64,000 bases of DNA from Dactylorhiza incarnata (Eukaryota; Streptophyta; Magnoliopsida; Asparagales; Orchidaceae). The stretch covers positions 1,636,501 to 1,700,500 of the forward strand of contig JAWHQI010000327.1 of assembly GCA_033032865.1 (NCBI GenBank). Direction: 5' to 3'. Below, one piece after another: positions 23,599-33,668 of this stretch; within the stretch, counting starts at the first letter, position 1; each line of letters starts with the position of its first letter. The notes under the pieces are model-generated. The model was not told the origin of the DNA. It was given only the letters and a program-made list of their open reading frames with translations, and searched no databases. Made by a program: the position numbers and the translations under genes.

Positions 23599-25546
23599 AT
23601 GGTGAAGACTTCGAAAGAGCTTCCCGAGGCGGAAGGCCGGTTGAAGTGTGCCTGGGCTTATTGCGAGCACGACTTCTTCCACTGTAATATGAGCGAGGAA
23701 GAGTATCTCTCCTCCATCGCCGATTACGTCCCCTCCGATTTCACCGCCCGCCGGCCTGAGAAGGGCGAGGTGATTAACACCTTACGGGCCGACGAGATTG
23801 CCATCCCCATCGCGCACTTCGCGGTGGGCCTGCGACTTCCCCTCTGGCCCGAGGTTCGCCAGGTATACTTCCTTCCTACCTTCTTCATTCTCGCGAGATT
23901 GATCTCGCTCGCTTCAATTTTCTTTACTTGCGGTTTTTCAGGTTCTCCGGCACTATGGAGTTGTCCTCGGCCAACTCACCCCCAACGCGATGGCGATAAT
24001 CGTGGGGTTCGCTTGCTTCCTCCGCGAGGAGCGAATAGAGTTCAGCCTTCCGGTTTTCCGGAAGTTGTTCTCCTTCCGTGCCTATTCTGAGGGCACGGTC
24101 TACTTCGTAGGGTCGGGCTTCAAGGTCGTCGAGACCGTAAACAAAGCTCATTTCTGGGCCCAAAAGTTCCTCCTGGTAAAGGGGAACTTCGGCAACATCC
24201 CGACCTCGCCAATCCAGTACAACGACACCGTCTACCGTCCTCCCCCTCTCGGCGGTCACGATGCCGACCTCTGCCAGTTTTCCAGAAGAAGAACTTCGAG
24301 GTAGGCCATCTCCGCCGGAACGTCGACATTCTTCTACCGGTGCTCCCTGGGGAAGGTAAAGATCTCGCCTCCATTACCCGCTTTGTATTTGTTTTCGCTA
24401 TTCTCCCTAACATAATTCTTAAACAGGTGAGCGAGACATTCCCCTCCACCCACCTTACGCGAGCAACATCAAACCCTCCGCTGACCTCGCTCTCGCCACG
24501 ATGGGGGCGGCGGCCTGCCGAGAAGGTTCTCCCCCTCCTGCGGCTACCTCCAAGAAAAGGACGGAGGCCTCGGGAAGCAAGCCTTCCCGCCAACCCACTT
24601 CAAAGAAGCCGAATATAGGCGCGAGCCCGCGCGCCTCTGTGAAGGGAAAGCGCCCTGCCGAGTCCTCGACTCCCGGGGTCGGTGCTTCCTCGCTCCCCGA
24701 GGATCGGGAAGTCGAACCAACCGAGGTTGCTACCAGGACCTCGGCATTGCCTATTCCGACGAAGCACCTACACTTCGGCCTTGGGGTGCGAGCCAAGGAT
24801 GAAACCGGCGAGCGCTTAGTGCGCTGGAGGGAGGAGGCCAACCGGGTCGACGTCTCCTCTGTTCTTCCCACTTGGATGGAGATGGACGCGGTGACCTCCC
24901 ATGCTTTCAATCTATCCTATGTCTTATATGGCCGCGAGGACACCGCGGCCTATACAGAAGCGACCGCACGGGGTCTCGCTTATGAGAGCGCGAGGTCCCA
25001 GTTGCGGTCAGTGGAACTCGCCCACATGACGGGCCGCAGGTGCCTGGAGCTGGAGAACGAGTGCGCCGAGCTCGCCGAGGCCCTTAAGGTCTCGCAGGCG
25101 AAAGTTGGTGATCTCACGGACAAGTTAGCCTCCGCCGAGACCGGAGTGGTGAGTCATTCATCAACCCTGCTTCTCCCTTTTTTCCTACTTTTTCCTTACG
25201 CGTTTTTTGCTTCCAGGATGCCGAGATGGCTAGGTTGTCGGATGCTCGGGTCCTGAGCTTGGAGGGTGAGGTTGCCGCGTTGAAAGTTCTCAATCGTGAT
25301 CTCACTCGGGCTGCCCTTCCCCCTTCTCCTCGCCGGTTAAAGGAAGAGAGGCGCGATCGCGACGAAGCGCTTCACGTGGAGTCGACGAATGCGGCACGCT
25401 TCGTCTTTCAGGCCATGAAAGGTGCTGGGTTGCTGGTTGCCGAGGCCGAGAGCGTGACGGTCGAGGACATCGTGTCGGAGCTCTTCCGGCCGCTTCCGCC
25501 AGTGAAGAATGACGATGACGACGAGGAGCTTTTTGGCGAGGACTAG
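23599..25546 (+). CDS. Element F antisense gene 2 (Transposase_28-like, 'putative gypsy type transposon')
   Basis: Four exons with canonical GT-AG ends: 23599-23862, 23942-24355, 24427-25148, 25217-25546. The N-terminal domain (MVKTSKELPEAEGRLKCAW, then FAVGLRLPLWPEVRQ, GFACFLREERIEFS, LFSFRAYSEGTVYFV and FLLVKGNFGNIP) matches the pattern I know as 'putative gypsy type transposon' (Transposase_28). A Pro/Ser/Lys-rich linker follows, then HFGLGVRAKDETGERLV, then a long coiled coil and an acidic tail ending ELFGED. A 1-nt deletion near 24280 breaks exon 2, so this copy may be inactive. The same gene, in the same relative place, exists in element G. Role unknown; it runs antisense to gag-pol. 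Confidence 0.75.
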
Positions 25547-25708
25547 AGAGCGAAACTCCTCCTGTTTTTATTTGTCGTAAATTTTGGGGCTGGCGAGATC
25601 GCCGCCCATTGTAACTAAACTCTTCTCTTGAATGGAAACTTTGTGCATCGATTTCTTTTTCACTTAGCCTTTCTTAGATTTTATTTTCATACTAGTTTAT
25701 TTTATATC
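25547..25708 (+). other. 3' flank of F antisense gene 2
   Basis: Short T-rich stretch after the TAG; it probably holds the 3' UTR. No other feature seen. Confidence 0.3.
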
Positions 25709-26262
25709 TGCCGAGAACCTTTTCTCTCACCCCGCGAAAGGTCGTCCCCTCATTTTCTAAACATTTCGGAGACCAAACATTTTCTCTTTGTTAACTTGTG
25801 CCGAGGACCTTCCTTCTCGCCCAGTGAGAGGTCGTCCTCTTATTTTCAAAACATTCAGGGACCCAAACACTTTCTCTTTGTTAATTACTGCCGAGGACCC
25901 CCCCTTCTCGCCCAGCGAGAGGTCGTCCTCTTATTTTCAAAACATTCAGGGACCCAAACACTTTCTTTTTGTTAATTACTGCCGAGGACCTCCCTTCTCG
26001 CCCAGCGAGAGGTCGTCCTCTTATTTTCAAAACCTCTCTGGGACCCAAACACTTTCTTTTTGTTAATTACTGCCGAGGACCTCCCTTCTCGCCCAGCGAG
26101 AGGTCGTCCTCTTATTTTCAAAACCTCTCTGGGACCCAAACACTTTCTTTTTGTTAATTACTGCCGAGGACCCCCCTTCTCGCCCAGCGAGAGGTCGTCC
26201 TCTTATTTTCAAAACCTCTCTGAGACCCGCTAATTTTCTGTGTTGTCTCATGCCGAGGACCT
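25709..26262. repeat. Element F tandem array 1, about 91-bp unit
   Basis: About six full units (starts near 25710, 25800, 25890, 25981, 26072, 26163), plus a partial one at 26250. Each contains GCCGAGGACCT, CTTCTCGCCCAGCGAGAGG and TTTTCAAAAC. Later units are more alike than the first. Each unit holds the palindrome CTCGCCCAGCGAG, related to the LTR motif. Confidence 0.85.
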
Positions 26263-26270
26263 TCCTTCTC

Positions 26271-27310
26271 GCCAGCCTCTCCGCGAGTTCAACCGGCCCC
26301 ACCAGCTAGCGAGAGCCTGGCAGCGGGATCATCCGGGGCAATCCAGCACAAAGAGCTTATCACCTCGCCAGCCTCTCCGCGAGTTCAACCGGCCCCACCA
26401 GCTAGCGAGAGCCTGGCAGCGGGATCATCCGGGGCAATCCAGCACAAAGAGCTTATCACCTCGCCAGCCTCTCCGCGAGTTCAACCGGCCCCACCAGCTA
26501 GCGAGAGCCTGGCAGCGGGATCATCCGGGGCAATCCAGCACAAAGAGCTTATCACCTCGCCAGCCTCTCCGCGATTTCAACCGGCCCCACCAGCTAGCGA
26601 GAGCCTGGCAGCGGGATCATCCGGGGCAATCCAGCACAAAGAGCTTATCACCTCGCCAGCCTCTCCGCGAGTTCAACTGGCCCCACCAGCTAGCGAGAGC
26701 CTGGCAGCGGGATCATCCGGGGCAATCCAGCACAAAGAGCTTATCACCTCGCCAGCCTCTCCGCGAGTTCAACCGGCCCCACCAGCTAGCGAGAGCCTGG
26801 CAGCGGGATCATCCGGGGCAATCCAGCACAAAGAGCTTATCACCTCGCCAGCCTCTCCGCGAGTTCAACCGGCCCCACCAGCTAGCGAGAGCCTGGCAGC
26901 GGGATCATCCGGGGCAATCCAGCACAAAGAGCTTATCACCTCGCTAGCCTCTCCGCGAGTTCAACCGGCCCCACCAGCTAGCGAGAGCCTGGCAGCGGGA
27001 TCATCCGGGGCAATCCAGCACAAAGAGCTTATCACCTCGCCAGCCTCTCCGCGAGTTCAACCGGCCCCACCAGCTAGCGAGAGCCTGGCAGCGGGATCAT
27101 CCGGGGCAATCCAGCACAAAGAGCTTATCACCTCGCCAGCCTCTCCGCGAGTTCAACTGGCCCCACCAGCTAGCGAGAGCCTGGCAGCGGGATCATCCGG
27201 GGCAATCCAGCACAAAGAGCTTATCACCTTGCCAGCCTCTCCGCGAGTTCAACCGGCCCCACCAGCTAGCGAGAGCCTGGCAGCGGGATCATCCGGGGCA
27301 ATCCAGCATC
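26271..27310. repeat. Element F tandem array 2, 96-bp unit, 11 copies
   Basis: Units start at 26273 and every 96 bp to 27233; nearly identical (isolated changes such as GAGTTC to GATTTC). The end is partial at about 27310. Because 96 is 32 codons, a spurious plus-strand frame stays open across the array. The unit is homologous, in reverse complement, to the 91-bp unit downstream of pol in element G (39229-40145): both share AATCCAGC, GCCAGCCTCTCC and GAGAGCC.GGCAGCGG. Confidence 0.9.
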
Positions 27311-27392
27311 CTCATTTGTTACTTGGAACTCAGGATTAATATAAGATACTGCCTGTGAAAATAGTTCATAGAGATCAGGTTACATAAGAACT

Positions 27393-27893
27393 TCATGGAT
27401 AGAAACGCTTCAAGTCGTCCCCGTTCCTAGCTCGGCCGAGAGGTACCCCTTCCACATTCTGGAGGTGGTACCCCCCCGACTTCAGCACCTCACTTACAAT
27501 ATATGGGCCCTCCCAATTGGGATTGAGCTTACCCACTGTGGCTCCCCTTCCTGCCGCGTCAACCTTCTTCAGTACCAAGTCCCCCTTCAGGAAATGCTTT
27601 ACTCGTATGTACTTGTCGAAGTACCTGGCCATCCGCCTCTTTACTTCTTCTTGCCTAATGGTAGCCAAGTCTCGGAGTTCCTCTACCAGGTCCAAAGACA
27701 ACCGTTGGCCTTCCTCGTTGCTTACCCTCCATTCTTCATCTCCTTCTTCCGCGGCGGCCACCCTAGGCGTCTTGACTTCAAACTCGACCAGGAGGACGGC
27801 CTCGGATCCGTGAGATAGCTTGAACGGGGTTTCCCCGGTGGCTGTGTTTGGAGTGGTCCTCAGAGCCCAGAGGACCGAGGGTAGTTGCTCCAC
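27393..27893 (-). pseudogene. pol: Element F integrase C-terminal part, in shifted frame
   Basis: Contains LPSVLWALRTTPNTATGETPF, SHGSEAVLLVEFEV, VKHFLKGDLVLKKVD and the C-terminal GGYHLQNVEG to DDLKRFYP, then stop. This is the end of a Tat integrase. It lies in the -1 frame relative to the upstream pol segment, with a 34-bp overlap. Element G needs the same -1 change at the same place. It is 166 codons and otherwise open. Confidence 0.85.
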
Positions 27894-30238
27894 CCAACTC
27901 CCTCTAAGATTCTCGATCTTCTTTTGAGAAGGTTCACTATAATTTTGTTCGCCGCCTCCACCTGCCCGTTGCTCCTTGGATGGTGGACCGACGCGAACCT
28001 GAGATCTATGCCAAGTTGGGTACAGAAGCTGACGAATTCATCGTTGGCGAACTGTGGCCCATTATCCGTGACGATGGCGAGGGGGAGCCCGTGCCTGCAA
28101 ATGATCTCCCCCCAAACAAAATTCTTTACTACCTGAGTGGTTACCTTGGCTAGCGCCTTTGCCTCGATCCACTTGGAAAAATAATCGATCATCACCAGTA
28201 AGAACCTCCTTTGACCGCTTGCCTGGGGGAAAGGTCCTACCAGGTCCAGTCCCCAAATGGCGAACGGCCAAGGGGCCGTGATCGTTCTCAACCTCTGAGC
28301 TGGGAGGAGTTGAAGAGGAGCGTAGAGCTGACACTTGGGGCACCTCCTGGAGAACTCGGCCGCATCCTTGCTGAGGGTGGGCCAGAAGTAACCTTGCCTC
28401 AGAACCCTCCCTTCCAGGGTCCGGCTTCCCGAGTGGCTGCCACACTCCCCCGAGTGGATCTCTTCCAGGACTCTCGGGACTTCTTCCTCCGAGACACAAC
28501 GGGCTAGGAGCCCTGAGAGTGTCTTTCTATAAAGTATCCCTGCATGCAAGGAATAGTAGGCCGATTTATACCTGAGTCGCCGCTTGTCAATTTCCCCCTC
28601 GGGGAACCTCCCCGAGGCTAGAAAAACAATAAAAGGGTCCATCCACGACGCCCGCTGATCTACTTCCATGAGCTCTCCTTCCTCAATGGAGGGTCGGAAG
28701 AGTTCTGACAGGGCTCCCCCACCCTGAGGGCCAAACTTAGCCAAGAGGTCTGCCTGAGTGCTTTCCTCTCTGGGGACATGCTTGATGGAAAAAGTCCGGA
28801 ACTGCCCCACCACCCCCTTGACCTTTTCCAAATACCTCTGGAGGGTCGGCTCCTTGACCTCGAACTCTCCCTTGACTTGACAAGCAATGACCATGGAGTC
28901 CGTCGAGACCTCCACATCCTGTACTCCTAGCTCCTGGGCCAAGCGGAGACCTGCTATCACCGCCTCGTACTCTGCCTGGTTATTGGTGAGGGGAAAGTGG
29001 AAATGGATTGCTTGCTCTATCCTGGTCCCTTGGGGACTGACCAGGATCACCCCTCCACCAAAGGAATGCCTTCCGGATGCTCCATCTACTAACATCTTCC
29101 AAGGCACCGGATGGGGTAGTTCTGACTCGTCCACCTCAGTAACGTAGTCCGCCAGGAAATCTGCCACCGCCCGTGCTTTTATGGACACCCTCGGTACATA
29201 AGAGATATTGAACTCGCTCAACTCTACCGACCACTTAGCCAACCTTCCGGAGTGTTCTACTCCCTCCATGATACTGCGGAGGGGGTGGTCGGTTACTACC
29301 TTTATGGAATGTGCCTGGAAATAGGGTCGGAGCTTCCGGGCCGACACTACCAGAGCGAAGGCCAGCTTCTCCAAGATAGGATATCTAATCTCGGCCTTCC
29401 TCAGCACTCTACTTACGTAATAGATCGGCAGCTGTTTCCTCCCTTCTTCCCGGACAAGCACCGAACTCACGGCTTCCAACCCTACCCCCAGGTATAGGGA
29501 TAAGTCTTCCCCTGACCTCGGCCCTTGCAGTAGCGGAGCCTTGGCCAGTTGTTCTTTCAACGCTTGAAAAGCCTTTTCGCACTCGGAGGTCCATTCGAAC
29601 TTTTGATTACCCCGTAACACCTTGAAGAAAGAGGAGCATCTCTCCCCTGCCTTGGAGAGAAATCTACTTAACCCAGCCAACTTTCCCGTCAAGCGTTGGA
29701 CCTCCTTAGCATTTCTTGGGGGTGCCAACTCGAGGATTGCCTTGACCTTATCTGGGTTAGGCTCCACCCCAGCCGGGGTGAGCATGTGGCCCAAGAATTT
29801 TCCTCGACTGGCTCCGAAGACACACTTCGACGGGTTGAGTCTCATCTTGAACTTCCGTAGGGTTTCGAAAGTTTCCTCGAGGTCGCGGAGGTGGGATTCA
29901 AGACCTCGGCTCTTGACCATGAGGTCATCGACATAGACCTCCAGGTTTCTCCCCCTTTGCTCACGGAAAACCCGGTCCATCATCCTTTGGTATGTGGCTC
30001 CCGCATTCTTGAGCCCGAAGGGCATCATCCTATAACAGTAGCATCCATCCCTCGTGATGAAGGAGACATCCTTGATGTCAGGGGGATGCATGCGGATCTG
30101 ATGATAACCTGAAAAAGCATCTAAGAAAGACATCATATGAAAACCGACGGCTGAGTCAACCAGCGCGTCGATTCTAGGCAGGGGGTAACAATCCTTCGGG
30201 CATGATTTATTAAGCAAAGAGAAATCGATACACATTCG
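27860..30238 (-). pseudogene. pol: Element F pol: RT, two RNase H domains, integrase core
   Basis: Continues the reading frame of the gag-protease segment after an in-frame TGA at 30238-30236 (site of a conserved Trp in relatives). RT: CIDFSLLNKSCPKD, FLDAFSGYHQI, catalytic YVDD at residues 101-104 of the segment. First RNase H: LEAVSSVLVREEGRKQLP to VVTDHPLRSIM. Second, archaeal-type RNase H typical of Tat elements: VDGASGRHSFGGGVILVSP to TQADLLAKFG. Integrase: zinc-binding H-C residues around CPKCQLYAP, core with WGLDLVGPFP, VTDNGPQFANDEF and HHPRSNGQVEAANK. The frame ends at 27860 after the shift site near 27918. Confidence 0.9.
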
Positions 30239-32179
30239 TCATTTACCTCCACCATTCTTTACCATGACGACGTTGGAGACCCAGCCTGGGTACTGGATCT
30301 CCTTTACAAAACCTGCTTTCAGAAGCTTTTCCACTTCCTCGCGGATGGGCCCTTCCAGCTTGTCTGCAGTGGGCCTCCTCCTTTGGCGGATGGGGCGGGC
30401 GCCGGGCTCGAGGTTGAGGTGGTGGCAGGCCACATCCGCGTCTATCCCGGGCATCTCCGCGGCACTCCAGGGAAAGACGTCCACGTTCTTCTGGACGCAG
30501 GCGAGGATCTCCGCCCTCTCCTCCGAGTTGAGCTCTCCGCTGACCCGGATCTTCTCCATCACCCCTAGTCGGGTGACGACTTCCAGTTCGATGACCTCGT
30601 CTACGGCCTCCAGCCGCGACTGCTCCCCCCAAGGCCTCTCCTCCTCTCCCTCGTCGGCGAGCTCCTGGGCTCCTCCTTCCTCCCCTTCTATCTCCATCAC
30701 CTCCTCCACCCTTCTCTTCTCGGACCTTCCTCCTTCTTCTCTTCCTCCTTTCTCCGCCCAGGGTCCTACCTCGGCCCCTTCCCGGGCATGAACTTCCTCC
30801 CCCTTTTCTCCCTCTTCTCCTTCATTTTCTTCCCCTGCCTCGGTCATCTTCTCCATCCTCTTATCCCACTCCTCCGCTCCCCCCATCCAGGAGATGGTGT
30901 TGACAGCCGTCACGTAGCACTGCCTCGCCACCTTGGGGTCTCCCCTGACTCGGACCTGGATTCCACCTGTGTTGAACTTTAGGCACTGGTGTAGGGTGGA
31001 AGGGACGCATCTAAATGCACTAATAAGAGGCCGACCGAAAATGGCGCTATAGCTGCTTGGGGCGTCCACAATCACGAAACGGCAGTTCCGCGATTGCCCC
31101 CCGAGAGTTACATGGAGTCCTACTCCTCCCTCCACCTCCTTTCTCTCTCCCGAAAAACCAAACAAGGGGCCATCCGAGGCCAACACCCTTCGGGCCTCTA
31201 CCTTCATCTCGTCAAACGCTTTCTTGAAGATAACGTTGACCGAGCTGCCGTTGTCCACCAAGATCCGCGAGACGGTAAAGTTTTCGATGGCGGTTTGAAT
31301 AACCAGCGCATCGCAGAACGGGTCTTCATGACCGGGCATGTCCTTTTGGGAGAAGGTGATCCTCTCCACCGGGGGCGGGGCTTGGGATGTCGAAGCTACG
31401 CTCCGACGGTACATAGCATGGAGGCTCGCCTTCCGGGTTGCCTCAACTCCCACCCCTCCGTGGATCACCCCGATTCCCCCCCGGGCTCCTACGTCCACCC
31501 GATCTTCGCATCTTTCCTCTTCGTCTTCCTGGGCGAGGACTTCTTCAATCCTTACCGGGCGCTGCTGTGGTTGTGGTGCTGGTCCCCTTGCCCCTCTCAT
31601 TTCTAGAAACTCCGGGCAGGTGGCGGTCGCGTGGCCTTCCTCCTGGTGGAAGTCACAATAGGGCAGCGCCGCCACCCTCCCCTCGACTCCTACTCCTCTG
31701 TGCCTCCTTCTGGGACCGGCTCCTCCGGCCCCCGCCCCCCTTCCTCTTCCCGCTCTTCCTGCAGAACCTCCTGCCGAGGCTCCCTCTGCCACCCCTGGGT
31801 TTGCCGAGAACACCGTTGCCGAGACCCCTCCTGCCGAGACCACTCTGGTCGGGATCTCGCTCGCAACTACTGGACTGGGGAAGAGCTCGCGACCCGCGAG
31901 ATCTCGGCCTGCCTCCTGGGCCGCTGCTTCCTTGCCCGCTCGCTGGCCTGGGGCATTCTCGCAGCCCCCGGATGGAGGAGCCATCTGAGGGGCCGGGGTA
32001 GCGAAACCACCCAGCGCCGAGGCTATGGCGCTCTGAAAGGCTCCAATCATATCCCTCTTGAGCTCGGCCAGCATATCCATCGTCACTGGCGACCCTGCGG
32101 GTGGCGAACCTCTGAACCCTGCATCTCGCTCATCCTCGCCCGCCATGCTTTCTCCTAAAGACTTTCCTGTACTAGCCAC
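30239..32179 (-). CDS. gag-pro: Element F gag-protease and start of RT
   Basis: ATG at 32179 (MASTGKSLGESMAGED), 646 codons. The N-terminal part is Gly/Ala/Pro-rich and contains a basic RGRGAG tract, then a C-H-H-C cluster CDFHQEEGHATATC near residue 175. The aspartic protease region follows with VDNGSSVNVIF. After a long acidic Glu-rich region the start of RT appears (PIRQRRRPTADKLEG, VKEIQYPGWVSNVVMVKN). I see no capsid-core segment of the Retrotrans_gag type between the start and the Cys/His cluster; element I is equally short there. It ends at the nonsense codon. Confidence 0.8.
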   Translation of the reverse strand: MASTGKSLGESMAGEDERDAGFRGSPPAGSPVTMDMLAELKRDMIGAFQSAIASALGGFATPAPQMAPPSGGCENAPGQRAGKEAAAQEAGRDLAGRELFPSPVVASEIPTRVVSAGGVSATVFSANPGVAEGASAGGSAGRAGRGRGAGAGGAGPRRRHRGVGVEGRVAALPYCDFHQEEGHATATCPEFLEMRGARGPAPQPQQRPVRIEEVLAQEDEEERCEDRVDVGARGGIGVIHGGVGVEATRKASLHAMYRRSVASTSQAPPPVERITFSQKDMPGHEDPFCDALVIQTAIENFTVSRILVDNGSSVNVIFKKAFDEMKVEARRVLASDGPLFGFSGERKEVEGGVGLHVTLGGQSRNCRFVIVDAPSSYSAIFGRPLISAFRCVPSTLHQCLKFNTGGIQVRVRGDPKVARQCYVTAVNTISWMGGAEEWDKRMEKMTEAGEENEGEEGEKGEEVHAREGAEVGPWAEKGGREEGGRSEKRRVEEVMEIEGEEGGAQELADEGEEERPWGEQSRLEAVDEVIELEVVTRLGVMEKIRVSGELNSEERAEILACVQKNVDVFPWSAAEMPGIDADVACHHLNLEPGARPIRQRRRPTADKLEGPIREEVEKLLKAGFVKEIQYPGWVSNVVMVKNGGGK

Positions 32180-32182
32180 ACT

Positions 32183-32199
32183 CCACGCTCACCGCACCA
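32183..32199 (-). other. Element F primer-binding site
   Basis: On minus: TGGTGCGGTGAGCGTGG, starting four bases after the 5' LTR. The identical 17-mer follows the LTR of element I (45989-46005), which supports the call. I do not assign the tRNA. Confidence 0.7.
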
Positions 32200-32203
32200 A
32201 GAC

Positions 32204-32927
32204 TGTTGAAACCAGAAACTGGTTCCTTGTGGAGCTCGGGGCCCCCAACAGGTTGGGGGGGCGACTAGCACTTACTTATCCCGTGGAAAAAGTACGTCGG
32301 GGTCTCAGAACTTAACACAGACCCTTAACTCAGCAGGGAGGTCCCACCACACACCCGGAAGATCTTTAGATTGCTTCCCCTCCAGAGCCAAAGCTGAGGC
32401 CCGGGCACCTTGGAGAACTCGGGGGAGTCTCGGCAAGGATAGCCTAAGGAGAGAGAAGCCAAAAACTGGAATCCCTCCAAAGGTGCCCTTTGGGTCTTAT
32501 TTATAGTTTTTCTGAACAGGTCTACGAATAGCGGAATTCCGCCTTTTGGTTTTGCTATTTGCACCCCAATTTGGTCTGCTAACAGCCAAACTCCGCTGTT
32601 CGGGATGGCTATTTGCAGGCCTCCAGGGGCAAGAGGGTAATTCTAACTTCCTTTCCCCTGGAAGAGGGGTCTGCGAGACCAGGAATGCTTCTTGGTCTCG
32701 CCATACTGTATGCGAGGGTTCCTATTGCCTCTGCGACCTCTGGAGTCTCGCAGAACCCATGGCATGACACATCTCGCCGAGCACTTCGGCGAGATCGGTT
32801 CTTATCCTTCTAGCTCTCGCCCTACACCAACTGCCGAGACCACGCCCCAGCGCTCTCGCCTATGCTTTCTGGGAATGCCGCTCTGCGAGGTCTAGGGGGT
32901 GGAGCCAGGCGAACCCCGGTTTGTACA
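32204..32927 (-). repeat. Element F 5' LTR
   Basis: 724 bp, matching 21035-21757 except for about three substitutions and one G in a G run. TATAAATA lies at 32505-32498 on minus, with the GCGAG/CTCGC motif array at 32670-32890 upstream of it. Confidence 0.9.
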
Positions 32928-33168
32928 TCAGGGGGAGCCTTAAGATGAGAATCCATTAGATGAGGTGGCCAAGATTGCCAAGGAAGTTGCTGACAATGTT
33001 ATTGATGCCGAGCAGAATGCACAAGCACAGGGGGAGAATGACAAAGCCAATATTGCTGAAGATCCAGTATTATCCCTTGATGAAGATGAGCCTCTGAAGA
33101 TAGCTCAAAGGAAAGTCAACCCAGTAGTATTCTCAAGAAAAAGGAAGACTCCTGAGGAGGATTCCTAA
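32928..33168 (+). pseudogene. Element B accessory ORF, C-terminal part
   Basis: It begins with the second TCAGG copy and resumes the B reading frame cut at 21034. The segment is rich in Asp, Glu, Ala and Gln and ends VVFSRKRKTPEEDS before TAA at 33166-33168. The SRKRK cluster looks like a nuclear localisation signal; that is inference. An in-frame TAA at 32941 breaks it. Confidence 0.7.
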
Positions 33169-33399
33169 ATCTTTGATTATCAAGGTATTCTATGATTATC
33201 CATTTTGAACGCAAATCTATTCTGGGAAGAATAAATGTTACACAACTTTACTGCTTGTCAAGTAAATGGAACTGCATGTGATTTCAGTCTGTCCTATGTT
33301 ATGTCTATGTTGTAATGAATGTACTATTCTTTATACAAAAGAATATGTAAAATCACTTCAGTTAATTTGTAAAATTTGTTAAGATAAATGGGGGGAGAT
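33169..33399 (+). other. Element B 3' untranslated region and polypurine tract
   Basis: No gene. The tract AAATGGGGGGAGA at 33387-33399 abuts the 3' LTR, the standard position for plus-strand priming. Confidence 0.8.
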
Positions 33400-33668
33400 T
33401 GTTGGGAAAAAACCCTTTTGATTTAACTTAACAAATTACTTAAAAGTGATTTTATCTACTATGATTAAATTACCCATTGTATAGTGAGGGTAATCTGGTC
33501 ATTAGATGTCTTAGGATGTCGCACTCAACATAGGGTGTCAGGACCAGATCAAGGGAATCAAAATTGGGTTAAGTTAACATTTACGTCGAATAGAATTCAA
33601 CGTAACATCGAGTCCATATCGACGCTGCTCTGACTAGAAGTCCAAGTGGTTCAACCTTCTATCAAGTA
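33400..33668 (+). repeat. Element B 3' LTR, truncated to 269 bp
   Basis: It starts TGTTGGGAAAAAACC and matches the 5' LTR up to about 15284, then changes to C-family LTR sequence at TTTATTGTCGTAATATTG. Most of this LTR and about 75 bp of C were lost in one deletion. Confidence 0.85.

Larger units (their letters stand above)
21035..32927 (-). mobile_element. Element F: Tat-lineage Ty3/gypsy retrotransposon, young, with antisense genes
   Basis: The LTRs are 21035-21757 and 32204-32927, both flanked by TCAGG. Read on the minus strand: 5' LTR, primer site, gag and protease (32179 leftward), RT-RNase H-integrase to 27393, two tandem arrays, two genes in antisense (plus strand, 21952-25546), polypurine tract, 3' LTR. 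Dual RNase H domains and an antisense Transposase_28-like gene are Tat-lineage traits (Grande is a known example with an antisense ORF). The LTRs differ at about 3 bases plus one indel in a G run, so insertion is recent. One nonsense codon and one frame change interrupt pol. Confidence 0.9.
15015..33668 (+). mobile_element. Element B: Sirevirus-like copia deletion derivative, interrupted by F
   Basis: The layout is 5' LTR 15015-16657, primer site 16660, gag 16757-18660, a motif-rich non-coding block, an accessory ORF (19373 to 33168 with F inside), polypurine tract, and a 3' LTR cut to 269 bp. No protease, integrase, RT or RNase H sequence is present, so pol has been lost by an internal deletion. 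gag and accessory ORF each have several stops or shifts. Confidence 0.85.

Noticed and set aside
26240..26947. 235-codon open frame on plus
   Set aside because: It runs through the 96-bp array (32 codons per unit) and stays open only because the unit length is a multiple of three.
30264..32158. Long plus-strand frames opposite F gag
   Set aside because: GC-rich shadow frames of the gag-protease gene; no family pattern, unlike the minus-strand reading.
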